From assembly GCA_018667205.1 (NCBI GenBank), contig JABIVN010000471.1, positions 1 to 9,202 on the forward strand: 9,202 nt of DNA, read 5' to 3'. This DNA comes from Gammaproteobacteria bacterium (GTDB taxonomy: Bacteria; Pseudomonadota; Gammaproteobacteria; Pseudomonadales; Azotimanducaceae). This document shows positions 7,567 through 9,202 of the stretch, one piece after another; the first letter of the stretch is position 1, and the number at the start of each line of letters is the position of its first letter. The position numbers and the translations under genes were made by a program. The notes under the pieces were generated by a model, which was not told where the DNA came from, did no database searches, and saw nothing but the letters and a program-made list of their open reading frames with translations.

Positions 7567-7896
7567 CTACGAGGCGTTGGTAGCTCGCTCGAATCGATGC
7601 TCTGTGCCGGTAATCACATCAACCTGGACCATCACTGAATTAGAAAGAAAACGGACAAGCCTAAGGCTTGCCTGATCGTCATCAATCGTAAGCTTGTCGC
7701 CGTCCAGTTGGTAGTTCAGTGCCTTGTGCCTGTCTACCGTCACCTTTGTCGGCGTGTAGATTGTTGTGATAGTGAATCCTGCTAGGGTGGACCGCCAGGT
7801 CCCGGTAATTAAGTCAGAGGGTTCACGAGAGGTCACCGCGCAGCTCTGAAGAATCAGCAACGCGAATAGTAGGTAGATTTTTCTTCGAATTTGCAT
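7567..7896 (-). CDS. Small putative outer-membrane lipoprotein
   Basis: A 109-residue protein with a lipoprotein signal peptide: basic MQIRRK, a hydrophobic stretch (7-16) and the lipobox LQSC with the lipidated cysteine at C19. Residue +2 is Ala, not Asp, so by the usual Lol sorting rule it should go to the outer membrane. The mature part of about 90 residues begins with a GTW motif (32-34) and is rich in alternating Thr/Val/Leu, suggesting a small beta-sheet domain of the lipocalin-like kind. I do not recognise a specific family. The ATG start has no strong Shine-Dalgarno but is the only start that gives the complete signal peptide. It lies upstream of, and in the same direction as, the FAN1 operon, but the LexA box between them argues that the operon has its own promoter. 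The gap to the divergent aminopeptidase gene is 105 bases. Confidence 0.75.
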   Translation of the reverse strand: MQIRRKIYLLFALLILQSCAVTSREPSDLITGTWRSTLAGFTITTIYTPTKVTVDRHKALNYQLDGDKLTIDDDQASLRLVRFLSNSVMVQVDVITGTEHRFERATNAS

Positions 7897-8001
7897 GTTG
7901 GGCTTAATTTAAGGCTCTGCGATATATTAACCGAGAAGACCAACACAGAAAACCATTAGCACAAGGTGTAATATCTTATCTAAAGACTCTGTTGGCCAAC
8001 G

Positions 8002-8748
8002 ATGATTATAGATAACGACGACGACCTCAAGCACCTCAAGGCCATCGGGCGGATTGTGTTTGAAACCCTGCTGCTGATGAAAAAGAGCCTGAAACCAGGT
8101 ATCTCCACGATAGAACTGGACAGGATCGGCGAGAAAAACCTCGCCCGCTATGGCGCAAGATCGGCCCCTATTCTGATGTACGACTTTCCTGGGCACACTT
8201 GTATCAGCATCAATGATGAGGCTGCTCACGGGATTCCGTCAGGTCGAAAAGTAGCACCGGGCGACGTTGTAAATATTGATGTGTCGGCAGAATTGAACGG
8301 TTATTTTGGAGATACCGGGGCAACTTTTACGGTGCCGCCACTTGATCCCCGAATTGAGTATCTTTGTCAGATTACCCGTAAATCGCTGAATGCTGCTATG
8401 TCTGCAGCGAGAGCTGGCGCAAAAATTAACCAGATTGGTCAGGCGATTGAGAGAACGGCCATCAATGCTGGCTTTACCACCATACGTGATCTGGGAAGTC
8501 ACGGCATAGGCCTAAGCCTGCATGAAGAACCGCATTTCATCCAAAATTTTTACGATAAGTCGGATACCCGTACCCTGAGTGAAGGCCAGGTGATCACGAT
8601 TGAACCTTTCCTTTCTAATGGTGCGAGCAGCACAGTCACCGCTGATAACGGTTGGGCTCTTTTGATCGGAGAAGGAAATAGATCGGCTCAGTACGAACAT
8701 ACTATGGTCATTACCAAGGGTAAACCGCAGGTGCTAACGGCACTTTGA
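8002..8748 (+). CDS. map: Type I methionine aminopeptidase
   Basis: A 248-residue cytosolic metalloenzyme that removes the N-terminal methionine from nascent proteins. It has the pita-bread fold without N-terminal extension; E. coli MAP has 264 residues. All five dinuclear-metal ligands are present: D93 (NIDVS), D104 (FGDTG), H167 (GSHGIG), E201 (IEPF) and E232 (QYEHT). The substrate-site histidines H76 (AAHGIP) and H174 (LHEEP) are present too. The GSHGIGLSLHEEP block differs from the CGHGIGRGFHEEP of the E. coli enzyme, so this may be a second, paralogous MAP rather than the essential copy next to rpsB; the surroundings here, with no rpsB or tsf, fit that. The ATG has only a weak ribosome site (TTGG). 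It converges on the MATE gene with an 11-base gap. Confidence 0.95.
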   Translation: MIIDNDDDLKHLKAIGRIVFETLLLMKKSLKPGISTIELDRIGEKNLARYGARSAPILMYDFPGHTCISINDEAAHGIPSGRKVAPGDVVNIDVSAELNGYFGDTGATFTVPPLDPRIEYLCQITRKSLNAAMSAARAGAKINQIGQAIERTAINAGFTTIRDLGSHGIGLSLHEEPHFIQNFYDKSDTRTLSEGQVITIEPFLSNGASSTVTADNGWALLIGEGNRSAQYEHTMVITKGKPQVLTAL

Positions 8749-8759
8749 CGTTGCGGGAA

Positions 8760-9202
8760 TTAGGACCCCATTCCAGCGAACTTTTTTTCTGAATCAGAAA
8801 AAACCTGCTGCCACGTGCCACCGTGAAAGCGATACAACAGCATAATGGCCTTGACGATGTAGTCTCCAATAAGCGCGGCATAAATCCATTCCACCGAAAA
8901 ATCCAAGAGTACGAATATGGCAGCAAGGCCAACTCTGACCCCGCAGAGACCTATCATCGTTGTCATTAGTGGGAATCGCGTATCACCCGCGCCGCGCAGA
9001 CAACCGCCCAAGGTAAACTCGACGGCCATGAGTGGTTGCACCAGCGCCATGATGTAAATAAACACGACCGTGAGACGCACGACCTCATCGTCGTCTATCA
9101 GATATCGAGCTATATCGTTCGCAAATATAGCGATGACGATACTAAGCGCCACCATGCTGCCAATCGCCATGACAAGCGCTCGCCAGCCGCTCCTCACGGC
9201 AC
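8760..9202 (-). CDS. MATE-family multidrug efflux transporter (partial, N-terminus beyond right edge)
   Basis: The minus strand is open from the right edge to the TAA at 8762-8760, giving about 147 C-terminal residues of a protein family that is usually about 450 residues long. MATE transporters sit in the inner membrane and export cationic drugs or metabolites in exchange for Na+ or H+. The fragment has the conserved GGCLRGAGDTRFPL segment, which in this family marks the C-terminal half, flanked by about four hydrophobic helices. It ends in a short polar tail with SEKKFAGMGS. A GTG at 9197 is internal, not the start: the frame continues open through it and the family needs about 300 more residues upstream. 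Substrate cannot be inferred. Confidence 0.88.
   Translation of the reverse strand, partial: AVRSGWRALVMAIGSMVALSIVIAIFANDIARYLIDDDEVVRLTVVFIYIMALVQPLMAVEFTLGGCLRGAGDTRFPLMTTMIGLCGVRVGLAAIFVLLDFSVEWIYAALIGDYIVKAIMLLYRFHGGTWQQVFSDSEKKFAGMGS

Noticed and set aside
7956..7984. Possible promoter for map (TTAGCA, 17 bases, TCTAAA)
   Set aside because: Only four of six matches in each hexamer; it cannot be separated from chance.
7927..8932. Minus-strand open frames of 62-100 codons over and after the aminopeptidase gene
   Set aside because: They overlap map or the MATE gene in other frames and show no recognisable motif.
9195..9197. GTG at 9197 as the start of a 145-residue membrane protein
   Set aside because: The frame remains open to the edge and the content is the C-terminal third of a MATE transporter, so this is an internal valine codon.

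Overview
The window looks like a chromosomal segment of a gammaproteobacterium or close relative. The supports are an E. coli-type LexA operator (CTGT-N8-ACAG), a long 67K-type SppA, a bacterial FAN1-type nuclease, a moderate base composition and frequent TTG/GTG starts. The exact genus cannot be read from the sequence. There is no sign of a phage, insertion sequence, CRISPR array, tRNA or rRNA; nearly all of the DNA is conserved housekeeping or repair genes.

Layout, left to right. (1) 1-1253, minus strand: the N-terminal 417 residues of an acyl-CoA synthetase (AMP-binding family, DmdB/fatty-acyl-CoA ligase type), cut by the left edge. (2) 1254-1726: a 473-base divergent gap with a terminator-like hairpin and small palindromes but no convincing gene. 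(3) 1727-3535, plus: sppA, a membrane-anchored signal peptide peptidase with its Lys/Ser catalytic pair. (4) 3556-7536, minus: a two-gene DNA repair operon. The first gene encodes a FAN1-like VRR-NUC nuclease. It is followed at once by an XPD/DinG/FANCJ-type iron-sulfur helicase that carries an N-terminal PD-(D/E)XK nuclease domain. (5) 7567-7896, minus: a small lipoprotein. (6) 8002-8748, plus: a type I methionine aminopeptidase. (7) 8760-9202, minus: the C-terminal third of a MATE-family efflux transporter, cut by the right edge.

The most notable feature is the repair operon. A near-consensus LexA box (7546-7561) sits 9-15 bases upstream of the FAN1 start, so the nuclease and helicase genes are probably switched on together by DNA damage. 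In eukaryotes FAN1 and the XPD-family helicase FANCJ both act in DNA interstrand-crosslink repair. This operon therefore resembles a compact, SOS-controlled bacterial counterpart: three enzymatic activities (FAN1 nuclease, PD-(D/E)XK nuclease, Fe-S helicase) on two polypeptides. That functional reading is inference; the domains, motifs, gene order and operator are visible directly.

The other genes are not obviously linked to the operon. sppA converges on the helicase gene with a 20-base gap, and the aminopeptidase gene converges on the MATE gene with an 11-base gap.
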